Shown here: piece by piece, positions 19,301 to 26,848 of the stretch | How the letters are laid out: each line of letters opens with the position of its first letter | How positions within the stretch are numbered: position 1 is the stretch's first letter | Source of the DNA: Bacteroidota bacterium | Lineage (GTDB): Bacteria; Bacteroidota; Ignavibacteria; Ignavibacteriales; Melioribacteraceae | Assembly: GCA_018829205.1 (NCBI GenBank) | Contig: JAHJUE010000022.1 | Coordinates: forward strand, 124,001 to 188,000 | Reading direction: 5' to 3' | Length of the DNA: 64,000 nt | Notes under the pieces: model-generated | What the model saw: only the letters and a program-made list of their open reading frames with translations | Told to the model about the DNA's origin: nothing | The model's database searches: none | Translations under genes and position numbers: made by a program

Positions 19301-19588
19301 ATCGTAAATCCAAACATCAATCCCAATTTCTTTTGCTTTTTCCACGGCAAACTTTGTTCTTTCAAACCATGTTTCCGATAAATAGCCGATTGATTCACCG
19401 AAACGTCCATGTATAAATAAACCCGGAATACCTTTTGCGTGGTATTCTTTCATTTGCCATTCCATTTCTTGCTCATTCATTTCACCGTTCCAAAACCAAA
19501 AGGGTAAAATGCCCAGTTCTTTCGGCGGAATTTTAAAATTTTCTTTTGTTAAATTTTCGCCGTCAACAAGTTTCCTGGAAAATGCCAT
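16325..19588 (-). CDS. GH106-like (alpha-L-rhamnosidase-type) glycosidase
   Basis: A large 1087-residue protein lacking a signal peptide. The N-terminal barrel opens with LPFWFWNGEMNEQEM and continues with GLFIHGRFGESIGYLSETWF and VWIYDEMNWPSGTAYRKV. These are hallmarks of the GH106/alpha-rhamnosidase-like superfamily that ends in a GH2-type sugar-binding beta sandwich. Here the C-terminal 250 residues (WYRIPFKCDF, YELYINGKEV, GENLIVVKLTV) form that jelly roll. It probably acts in the cytoplasm on imported oligosaccharides, perhaps removing rhamnose or another deoxy or pentosyl residue. It precedes rbsK by 9 bases. Family assignment is fairly sure, substrate is not. Confidence 0.68.
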   Translation of the reverse strand: MAFSRKLVDGENLTKENFKIPPKELGILPFWFWNGEMNEQEMEWQMKEYHAKGIPGLFIHGRFGESIGYLSETWFERTKFAVEKAKEIGIDVWIYDEMNWPSGTAYRKVSKENKKLRQKYIEMVALPVPGPLFTYLEATDDRYVNTGNSKPIVAYACSEEEFKNGIKNLIDLTPNLSFDAVIPWEAPEGDWRLLYFLEKEIDYYIDALNPESTREFLNETHEKYKKAVGKDFGTTVPGFYTDEPAMHYFRVGMQNQIIPWTSKMFKIFRERRGYDLKPYLPALFLNMGKDTAKIRYDFWKTLTEQYSESYYQQIREWCEENNVLFTGHLLGEEWIWMHARCEGNIFKHLKHFHITGVDHLYPIIGSEKAPDQHVAIKIASSAAHHYGSTRLLCESMGGTYWDCSLERMKWIANWEYVLGVTIFNNHGYHYTIEGERKRDWPPSQFYHHTWWKYYDKFTGYMARLGHILSGGKHIAKVLMLYPINTAWTNYLPSGPTDIFNLMQNEFNYLTDLLLRLHYDFDYTDEDILSESEIVNGKIKIRDEEFSVLILPPITHLQANAFNKIKEFIACGGKVIADAIIPIGLLDDKNNQTKNIKQVFGKNPEELLNNINSKVKFKINHKKAKGDVYVIETNGLSIQRKEKEIKKLLNECVLPDVTINNEQVFYLHRVKDEHDVYFIINTLQKPQGKVKISFEKLAKPELWDPNTGDIKPIYPYWVKDGRLFIELEFEATESKIIVLKDELDELQITSSNLIISSFDNGVVKGHSFENNVNPFAIISKNGKNKKIESPSLKQMAAIKLGREYEYILEDDNVLCIDKWKMFVDNGSAVKNEIIKHDYNDNEWLDVTMGAWEMQLPQERDEENFPVDLWYRIPFKCDFVPDNIRILIDGFSGSNYELYINGKEVKSKGRRSKIDAEIKEIDVEEFLIKGENLIVVKLTVVRRTDGLLDLIKLVGDFAVAEENKKHKITFKKAKLKIGDWTKQGFPFYSGTINYKTSFELSEKYLKGELLLSAECGEDVLEISINGEKPKILPWHPYKLYITDSVRTGKNNIKLKVTNTLINMLEGVKKNSGLLSEPVISHANNYEIKL

Positions 19589-19648
19589 TTATAAACTCCT
19601 GTATAAATTTTATTCAATATTAATTATTCTTAGTAATTCTTATATTCC

Positions 19649-20650
19649 TCAAAATGCCATAATTATTGAAAACCGATGGGGTGATTCCAGAAAATCATAC
19701 TGTACATATGCATAATCAAATTTAATATCTATTGGACCCTCTTTGTATTTGGCGCCGAATCCAATGCTAAAATTCCCTTCGTCATAATTTATTTTATATC
19801 CTGTTCGAAAAGTAATGAAGTTAAAAGCAGTATATTCCAACCCTGTATTTAATCTTTCTGCGTAATCGTTAGAATGAATTGCATCTAAATTTAGAGACAG
19901 TTTATGATCTTCCGGGTTTCCTCCAAGGATTAAATCTCGTCCGCCCATAAGGTCAATTGAAAAACCGATTCTATAAATAATTGGTATCTCATAACTCTGC
20001 TGTTCTTCTTCTTTTGTATTTAACCATCTAGCTTGACTAGAAAAATTTTGAGCGCTCATTGCAATACGGATACCTTTCCATCCTGTTTCATAATAACTCC
20101 CCACATCAAATGCCCAAAGATTTGTTGAGTATTTATATAATTCTTCGCGTAAATATTTTACTTGCATACCAATTGACAATTTATCGGTAAATCTTTTTGC
20201 GTAAGTAAAACCAACGGCAAGATCACCTCCGCCAAAAGTTGTTCCAATTCTAGTATCTACACCGCCGGTAGGGCTTGTAACATAAGCTTCCGGTATCTCG
20301 CCGTAATCGAGTGATACATAACTAAAACCTAATGCCCCATATTCATGAAGATTAATTCCTATTGCACCGCTCATTACATTTAAATCAGCAATCCAATTCG
20401 TGTAAGTAAATCCAGCTTCAATATCATTAATGCCTGTAATGGCCGCAGGATTCCAAAAAGTTGCATTGATATCATTTATATTAGCTATGCATGCTTCGCC
20501 AAGACCTACTTGTCTGGCTCCAATTCCAATTTTCAGAAATTGAAGGGCCGTTCTGCCTGCTTTGTTAAACTGCGCATTAACATTGATTGCACCGGCGAAG
20601 AGTATTATTAGCAAAGTACTTATTAATTTTCTCAATTTTTTATTCTCCAA
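19649..20650 (-). CDS. PorV/PorQ family outer-membrane protein
   Basis: A 333-residue beta-barrel protein with a Sec signal ending near NVNA. The conserved opening AGRTALQFLKIGIGARQVGLGEA followed by NPAAI is the PorV/UPF0164 signature, and the C-terminus ends in an aromatic residue (SIIMAF). In Bacteroidota, PorV is the FadL-like component that shuttles substrates of type IX secretion. Family members outside core T9SS loci often sit next to one specific secreted protein. Here that neighbour is the T9SS-type protein starting 28 bases upstream. A dedicated shuttle for that protein is an inference. Confidence 0.8.
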   Translation of the reverse strand: MENKKLRKLISTLLIILFAGAINVNAQFNKAGRTALQFLKIGIGARQVGLGEACIANINDINATFWNPAAITGINDIEAGFTYTNWIADLNVMSGAIGINLHEYGALGFSYVSLDYGEIPEAYVTSPTGGVDTRIGTTFGGGDLAVGFTYAKRFTDKLSIGMQVKYLREELYKYSTNLWAFDVGSYYETGWKGIRIAMSAQNFSSQARWLNTKEEEQQSYEIPIIYRIGFSIDLMGGRDLILGGNPEDHKLSLNLDAIHSNDYAERLNTGLEYTAFNFITFRTGYKINYDEGNFSIGFGAKYKEGPIDIKFDYAYVQYDFLESPHRFSIIMAF

Positions 20651-20677
20651 CTATTATTCATAGTAATTGAAAACTAT

Positions 20678-22870
20678 TTAACGGATCAGCATAAACTTGC
20701 CTGAGGTTTTATCTCCGTTCGTTTCTTCAGTATTAGATTGCACTACATATATATATAAACCCGGAGCTACCAGTAATCCGGCGTCTGTTCTTTGATCCCA
20801 AGATGCGCTGCCAAATAAATTGCCGTTAGAATCCGGGCCGTGATCAATTGTTTTTACAACATCACCGTAAAGTGTAAAAATTTTAATTGTAGCTTTTTCA
20901 GGCAAGTTTCTGAATTCTATTTTTCGTGGAGTGGGTTCTCCAAAACTATGATTAGGATCACCTTCGATATATGGATTCGGAGCAACAAACACATCCCATT
21001 TTTCCTTTACGGATACAGGCCCGGGTCTGGCTCCGGTTAAAGTTGTTCTGTTATAATCAGAGCTTGCTAATTCTGGAAGATTCTCAACAATTGTTCCGTT
21101 AGCTGAAGTCCAAGTATTAGGGTGTAAATTATAAGCTTGAACAAAATAGTAGTATTCAAATCCAAACTGTAAATCTTCATCAAAATATTCATATAATTCT
21201 TTTTCGGAATTCCAATAAGTATTTAGCTCAGCGCGCGGGATATCAACCACTAATTCCCAAACTCCTCTTTTATCTTGACCTCTATAAATTCTATATCCGC
21301 TTAAATCAATAGTACCATCATAAAATACTGAGCCCGATGCGTCAATAATTTTCGCGTTCTCTGATCTCTTATCCCACTGTACCGAAATCACGGCTTTTTC
21401 CGAACCAAAAGATGCATTAGCTGCACGGCATTCGGGGGCGGGAGGATTTTCCGGAACATCTGCTGCAATATCAACTCCGTTTACTTTAGCTCCAAATCCC
21501 CATTGAATAGCATTTCTTGCAGCTTGAGCGTTTCTTCTAATTTCAGCAATTGTACTATCCGGGTATAAATTGTTAGGATCACCCTTAACGACTTCATTAA
21601 TATCCATCATACCGGCAACTTCAGCTACAATAAGTCTAACAGAATCTCCTGGAGCGATAGTGTAAGGACCGAAAGAGCTTGTATACCAGCAATATAAATT
21701 CCCATTGTTAGCAGGAGTATAATCATGTTTGATAAATTGATAAAGTTCCTGTAAGCTGAATGCATTGCTGCCGAAAGATTCAAAATCAACAGTCTTGCCA
21801 TTAAACTTATCCATCTCATCACTATAAATATTAAAGTGAGTTGGATCTGCCTCAAACGGATCTCTTCCGCTGCCGGAAGGAGGTGTACTGTAAAGGAATG
21901 TAAATCCAAATGCTGCTGGATCCTGCAATTCGACCTCATATTCGGGTCTAACTCTTAATATTTCCTGCCAATTACTTTTTACTCCGTGTTGATCCCAAGG
22001 CTTTGGTGTTCTTCCACCGTTAAAATCCCTGCTATAATAAAGAAGTCCCTTACCGTCGGAACCTTGATTTTCAACCGCATAATAATCTGTATAACCTCCG
22101 CCCGGATGCCATCCAAACGAACCCGCGGGTGCCGTTGAGGATAAAAAATCGGAATCATAGTGAAAATTAATTACGCCTTTTGTTGAAACCTGTATACCGC
22201 TGTGAAAGACAAACCAAACTTCATTTAAAGTCTGCTGATGATTTTTAATTTGATTTGTTTGTTCAATTACAAAATCGCCTGTGTTTACAAATGTGTAATC
22301 ATAAATTATAAAGTCATCATAACCAGGGAAACTCCATGACATTGATCTTTGTTTTACTGTAATTCCCGTTGAAGTTTGATACGATATATAATTCATTTCT
22401 TCGGGCAGTAAAGGATTAAAATCCTGAGTTTCAACAAAATTTCTGGTTTTCTGAAATGGAGGGATATTTTGTAAAACTCCTAAATTACCGGTTGCAAGAG
22501 AAGAATGATATAAAACATAATCCTTATTTTCCGGATTAAAGGCCGGAGGGGTTGGAACTGATGCGTCTTTAAGCATAATCCAAGGACCGGTTCTGAAATT
22601 ATGAAAATTGGCGTCTGTAATAAATCCGTTTGCCATTTCTTCATCGGTCGGGAAACTGAAGCCGGAAAATCCGGGATAAAAACCTATACCCGTAACTTGC
22701 AAATAATCCCAGGCACCCGGATCGCCGATGAATCCATAATTATAAATTGTTTCCCATAACTTGCCACGTGTATGTGTAGCAGATATCTCTTGGGCATTAA
22801 TCAGTATATTACCGCTAAATACGAATACTGATACTAAAATAAAGAATAAATATTTTTTATAGTTTTTCAT
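20678..22870 (-). CDS. Large secreted protein with T9SS type A sorting domain
   Basis: A 730-residue protein with an N-terminal signal (ends near NAQE) and a C-terminal FlgD-like/T9SS sorting domain: IKIFTLYGDVVKTI, then SASWDQRTDAGLLVAPGLYIYVV and a final GKFMLIR. The middle contains beta-rich segments and fibronectin-like stretches (VISVQWDKRSENAKI, FEYYYFVQAYNLHP). No catalytic domain is recognised. It lies between the TonB-dependent receptor and the PorV-like gene. A cell-surface glycan-binding partner of the receptor, functionally replacing SusD, is a reasonable but unproven idea. Confidence 0.72.
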   Translation of the reverse strand: MKNYKKYLFFILVSVFVFSGNILINAQEISATHTRGKLWETIYNYGFIGDPGAWDYLQVTGIGFYPGFSGFSFPTDEEMANGFITDANFHNFRTGPWIMLKDASVPTPPAFNPENKDYVLYHSSLATGNLGVLQNIPPFQKTRNFVETQDFNPLLPEEMNYISYQTSTGITVKQRSMSWSFPGYDDFIIYDYTFVNTGDFVIEQTNQIKNHQQTLNEVWFVFHSGIQVSTKGVINFHYDSDFLSSTAPAGSFGWHPGGGYTDYYAVENQGSDGKGLLYYSRDFNGGRTPKPWDQHGVKSNWQEILRVRPEYEVELQDPAAFGFTFLYSTPPSGSGRDPFEADPTHFNIYSDEMDKFNGKTVDFESFGSNAFSLQELYQFIKHDYTPANNGNLYCWYTSSFGPYTIAPGDSVRLIVAEVAGMMDINEVVKGDPNNLYPDSTIAEIRRNAQAARNAIQWGFGAKVNGVDIAADVPENPPAPECRAANASFGSEKAVISVQWDKRSENAKIIDASGSVFYDGTIDLSGYRIYRGQDKRGVWELVVDIPRAELNTYWNSEKELYEYFDEDLQFGFEYYYFVQAYNLHPNTWTSANGTIVENLPELASSDYNRTTLTGARPGPVSVKEKWDVFVAPNPYIEGDPNHSFGEPTPRKIEFRNLPEKATIKIFTLYGDVVKTIDHGPDSNGNLFGSASWDQRTDAGLLVAPGLYIYVVQSNTEETNGDKTSGKFMLIR

Positions 22871-22889
22871 TTCTCTCTTCCTATAAAAA

Positions 22890-25784
22890 TCATAAAGTAA
22901 CTGCCATTCCGAAAATTATTTGTCTTGGTAAATTTCTGTATTGTATTACATCAGGGAAAGGTGCCCCGTTATTTTTTTGGTCCGGGAATTTGGTAAATCC
23001 AGAATTAATAAAATCAATTCTGTCTTCAGGAGACGCAGATTTCACGGCATCTATATTGGCCCAAGTATTATTGAAAAGGTTATGAACTTCTATAAAAAAT
23101 GCCGGTTTAATAAATCCGAAATCAAAATCTTTTCTTATTCTTAAATCAGCATTTTTATCGGCGCTTCTTTCGAACTGAGTGCCGGCTTCTGAAAACACAT
23201 GGCTTGAAATTCTATTATGTGCGTAATATACCTGATAGTCGAAACCGACCTGCAGGTTTGAAAGAATTCCGCCTAAAATTTCAGAATCTTGGGGGATAAA
23301 TAATGTAAGACCGAATTTTAATCTTGGCGCGTCATATACAATGTAATCGCCAATGTTTTGAGGTTCGCCAATAATTACACCTGATTCCGGAGCCGAAATA
23401 ATATCAGGATCGCCGGATCTGCCTTCGATACCGGTACTCCATGAATAATTAAGATATCCGCCCCAATAATCCGTCAATGGCTTTCTTAGCGATATTTCTA
23501 TTCCTTTTGCATCACCGTAATCACCGTTACCCGTAGTAATATATCGTCCGCCGGATTTTGTAATAACCGTTATTGGTCTAACAGTGTTAGTAATATCTTT
23601 ATAATAAACTGTAACATCTGTTACTATTCCGCCAATGTTATGCTCAACGCCTAATTCATAAGCTACAGTTTTACGCGGCTTAAGATCTCTGTTGCCTAAA
23701 TTATACGGCGTAGGAAAAAGTAAATCGGCATTAGCTATATAAGTATTTAGTATTCCTGTTACCTGTTGATCATCTGCATCCCCGCCTGTACCTTCACCGT
23801 AGTTTCCATATGCAGCTCTTTGGAAAAAGTGTCCGTATGAAAAATGAAGAACCGTATTTTCCGAGATAGGATGAGAAATACCAAGCCTCGGCGATAATTG
23901 TCCGAAAGTTGTTGTAGGCGTTGTTTCAGCTGTAGGTTCTCTTCCTTCTTTTAGTGCATCATAAATATCGAAAGGATCATATATATCCGTATATTTTTTA
24001 TCATTCGGATTATAAAAATCGAATCGTAATCCTAAATTTATAATCATACCTTCGAATTCAAGTTTACTTTGGGCGTATAAATTTCCTTCATATGGATGGT
24101 AAACACTATTTTCGGTAGCATTAAACCCTTTGGCTTCCTGAAACCTGTCTAAAGTATAATATGTAAAATCCCAGCCGCCTTTGAAATGCCAAAATTTATT
24201 TATCTGACTTACAACATCACCCGATAAAGTTAAATCTGTATTTTTATCAACACCCCTGTAGTAATAACCTGTTGTATGCAATCCGTATAAATTAGCAAAA
24301 CCGCCGGGGATAGGATTTCCGAATTTATCTTTCGCTCTCAGTCTATCATTTAAAGGAACCCCGGAATCCCATCCATCATCATCACCGGGGAACGTCCAAT
24401 TCCGCTGATATCTATATACACGATTTAATCTTACTTGATAAAAAGTATTTTTATTTATTACATGCGTTAATTCAATAGTCTGTCCGTCTATTCTGCTTTC
24501 GGGATATCCACTATAATCATAAAACGCATATTTGTTTTCCAATCCATGAGCAGAAACCCATTGAGAATTCATATATTCTAAACCAATGTTTGTATTTGCC
24601 GTTCCATAAAAACTTGAGAAAAGAAGTTTGTAATTTTCATTAATTCTGTAAGTAAGTTTGAAGGTACCGTCAAACCATGTTCCTTTATCTCTAACACTGT
24701 TTCCCGTTACAGGGGGGATTTGTCTGTATTTAGCTGTTACGAAATAATATAAATCGTTTATAGGAGTTGGTCCGCCCAAAGCAAATTCGGTAAGATACCC
24801 ATCTTCATTAGTATAATCATTTAATGGTTTGTGTGTATTTATATAATCATCATATGCTTGTTGTGGCGTCCAGCTTGTGCTGGGATCATTCCCAAACACT
24901 CCGTTCTGATCTACCCACATATTAGGATTATCAATCCACCATTGGAGATGCCTAGCATTAGCATTTTCCCAATATCGCGGACTTGAATAATCATAAAACG
25001 CAGTACCCCAATGATATTTTCCCGGGGGTGTCCATCTTAATTCAGAATAAAAATTGAACTTATCACTACCTTCCTTAGTTACTATGTTAAATACGCCGGA
25101 TCTCGCTTCTCCGTATTCCGCGTTAAAGCCGCCGGTAATAATTTCAAGTTCTTGTATAGATGATAAATTTATATTTGTGTAAGGATTAAAATCCAATGGA
25201 TTTCTAGCTCTAATACCGTCAATTAAAAAAGAAACCTGATCTAAACTCCCTCTTCTAACAACTAATTCGCCGCCCGCATCCGTATCAATGCCGGGTAAAG
25301 TAGTCAGGATTTCCATCAATTGTGTTGCCGGACGGGTTGATATTTCCTTAGCATCCACATAATGACGCGTTGAAGTTTGGTCCTTTTCAACCGGAGGACG
25401 TGAGGCGGTAATTATAATATCTTCCCCAATATCCAAAACTGTTGAAGGGAGTTCAAAATTTACTACTGTTGTGTGATTCAAACTCACTTCAACATTCTCA
25501 GTAACAACTGAAGAATATCCAATCATAGAAGCTCTGACAACATATTCACCGGGAGGAATATTTAGAACAAAATAATCTCCTTCAGTATCCGTAGCGGCTC
25601 CAATTTGTAAACTTAATATTACAACATTTACTCCGGGCATTGGAGTTTTGGTATCGGCGTCAACAACCTTTCCAACAATTTTTCCGCCAGATGCGTTTAA
25701 TAAACTGTTGTTAAAAAGTAGACCAAAAATTACAATATTAAGGAGAGTCAGAATTCTTACATTTATTCTTATTCTGCTCATCAT
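22890..25784 (-). CDS. TonB-dependent receptor with N-terminal carboxypeptidase-like regulatory domain
   Basis: A 964-residue outer-membrane receptor. After a signal peptide (to about residue 32) come a CarboxypepD_reg-like domain (GKIVGKVVDADTKTPMPGVN to about 110), a plug domain (residues 130-240, with LMEILTTLPGIDTDAGGELV and GFNAEYGEARSGVFNIVTK) and a large beta barrel ending in QIIFGMAVTL. This arrangement is OAR/CirA-like and SusC-related. No susD gene follows; instead a T9SS-type protein and a PorV-like gene follow. Start supported by AGAGGAC 4-10 bases upstream. It likely imports large oligosaccharides across the outer membrane. Confidence 0.88.
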   Translation of the reverse strand: MMSRIRINVRILTLLNIVIFGLLFNNSLLNASGGKIVGKVVDADTKTPMPGVNVVILSLQIGAATDTEGDYFVLNIPPGEYVVRASMIGYSSVVTENVEVSLNHTTVVNFELPSTVLDIGEDIIITASRPPVEKDQTSTRHYVDAKEISTRPATQLMEILTTLPGIDTDAGGELVVRRGSLDQVSFLIDGIRARNPLDFNPYTNINLSSIQELEIITGGFNAEYGEARSGVFNIVTKEGSDKFNFYSELRWTPPGKYHWGTAFYDYSSPRYWENANARHLQWWIDNPNMWVDQNGVFGNDPSTSWTPQQAYDDYINTHKPLNDYTNEDGYLTEFALGGPTPINDLYYFVTAKYRQIPPVTGNSVRDKGTWFDGTFKLTYRINENYKLLFSSFYGTANTNIGLEYMNSQWVSAHGLENKYAFYDYSGYPESRIDGQTIELTHVINKNTFYQVRLNRVYRYQRNWTFPGDDDGWDSGVPLNDRLRAKDKFGNPIPGGFANLYGLHTTGYYYRGVDKNTDLTLSGDVVSQINKFWHFKGGWDFTYYTLDRFQEAKGFNATENSVYHPYEGNLYAQSKLEFEGMIINLGLRFDFYNPNDKKYTDIYDPFDIYDALKEGREPTAETTPTTTFGQLSPRLGISHPISENTVLHFSYGHFFQRAAYGNYGEGTGGDADDQQVTGILNTYIANADLLFPTPYNLGNRDLKPRKTVAYELGVEHNIGGIVTDVTVYYKDITNTVRPITVITKSGGRYITTGNGDYGDAKGIEISLRKPLTDYWGGYLNYSWSTGIEGRSGDPDIISAPESGVIIGEPQNIGDYIVYDAPRLKFGLTLFIPQDSEILGGILSNLQVGFDYQVYYAHNRISSHVFSEAGTQFERSADKNADLRIRKDFDFGFIKPAFFIEVHNLFNNTWANIDAVKSASPEDRIDFINSGFTKFPDQKNNGAPFPDVIQYRNLPRQIIFGMAVTL

Positions 25785-25826
25785 ATTTGTCCTCTGTTTT
25801 TATTACTAAACTACACTGTTAAAAAA

Positions 25827-26780
25827 TTATTCAATTACAACTACAGCTTTAATAAATCCTTTTGGTTTTTCTTTTGCCGCGTTAAATGCATCGTTTATTT
25901 GTTCCAATGGATATATATGAGTAATTAAAGGATTCATATTTATCATTTTCTTATTTAGTAAATCCATTCCAATTTTAGATCCGGTAAGTATAGTTCTTAA
26001 GTCTCTGAAATGAGCGTTAATAATATCAAATGCCATCCAATTCCAAAATCCTAAATCTCGAATAACTCTTTGACCGGGATGATATCCAAATATTACCAAT
26101 TTTCCTTCCATTCTGCATAATTGAGGCGCTAAATCTAAAGTGGCCTGATTACCTCCGACTTCAAAACATATGTCCGCACCTTCGCCGTTAGTTAATTTCT
26201 TTACGGCTTCAACAGGATCTTCATTTTTAGAATTAATAATTCTCGTAGCTCCAAGTTCTTTTGCCAGATTTAGAATTTCATCCCTTACATCAACTGCAAT
26301 TATTTCAGATGCGCCTGATAATTTTATCTGTTGAAGTAAAATTAGGCCCATAAATCCGGTACCTACTAAAACAACTTTATCCCCGAGTCTTATGTTTGCT
26401 TTTATAACTCCATTAGTCGTACACGCAATAGGTTCTGCCATTGCCTCCGCGAATGATATTTCATCATCAATTGGGAAAACTCTATCTTCTTTTACTGCTA
26501 TTTCCTCTGCATATCCTTTCCCATCCACCCAAAGCGCAACTCTATCCCCCAAATTAAATTTTGAGACATTTTTACCTTTGTTAACGACTATTCCTGATAC
26601 TTCATGTCCAATAAATCTTGGGTATTTTAAGCCTTCAATTTTATGATCCCATTGATGAATTTCAGAATGACAAACGCCGCATGCTTTTACTTTAATTAAT
26701 AATTCGGTCTCATTAATTTTTGGACTTGGCATATCCTCAATTACAAAATTATGTGCATCTTTTAAAATTGCCGCTTTCAT
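25827..26780 (-). CDS. Zinc-dependent medium-chain alcohol dehydrogenase
   Basis: A 317-residue MDR-superfamily dehydrogenase. Catalytic zinc ligands are C37 (KACGVCHSEIH) and H59-E60 (FIGHEVSGIV). The nucleotide-binding GxGxxG is in VVLVGTGFMGLILLQQ. The four-cysteine structural-zinc lobe is missing and the protein is 25-35 residues shorter than typical ADHs, so it is a compact form. It starts just downstream of a terminator, suggesting it is the first gene of the second half of the locus. Likely substrates are polyols or sugar aldehydes (sorbitol-dehydrogenase-like). Confidence 0.85.
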   Translation of the reverse strand: MKAAILKDAHNFVIEDMPSPKINETELLIKVKACGVCHSEIHQWDHKIEGLKYPRFIGHEVSGIVVNKGKNVSKFNLGDRVALWVDGKGYAEEIAVKEDRVFPIDDEISFAEAMAEPIACTTNGVIKANIRLGDKVVLVGTGFMGLILLQQIKLSGASEIIAVDVRDEILNLAKELGATRIINSKNEDPVEAVKKLTNGEGADICFEVGGNQATLDLAPQLCRMEGKLVIFGYHPGQRVIRDLGFWNWMAFDIINAHFRDLRTILTGSKIGMDLLNKKMINMNPLITHIYPLEQINDAFNAAKEKPKGFIKAVVVIE

Positions 26781-26811
26781 ATTTTCCCGTATAATAATTT
26801 TTGAAAATGAA

Positions 26812-26841
26812 CGGCGGCAAACCTATTAAGATTTACCGCCG
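26812..26841 (-). terminator. Rho-independent terminator between CBM9-like gene and dehydrogenase gene
   Basis: On the minus strand a 10-bp stem CGGCGGTAAA / TTTGCCGCCG with one G-U wobble closes a 10-base loop just after the stop of the CBM9-like gene. The downstream sequence is T-rich though interrupted (TTCATTTTCAAAAATT). It divides the ABC-transporter half of the locus from the dehydrogenase/TonB-receptor half; partial read-through is possible. Confidence 0.75.
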
Positions 26842-26848
26842 CTTATAA

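Noticed and set aside
22890-25784. Classical SusC/SusD pair
   Set aside because: The receptor is SusC-related, but neither neighbour shows the SusD/RagB helical TPR-like fold or its motifs; the next gene has a T9SS sorting domain.
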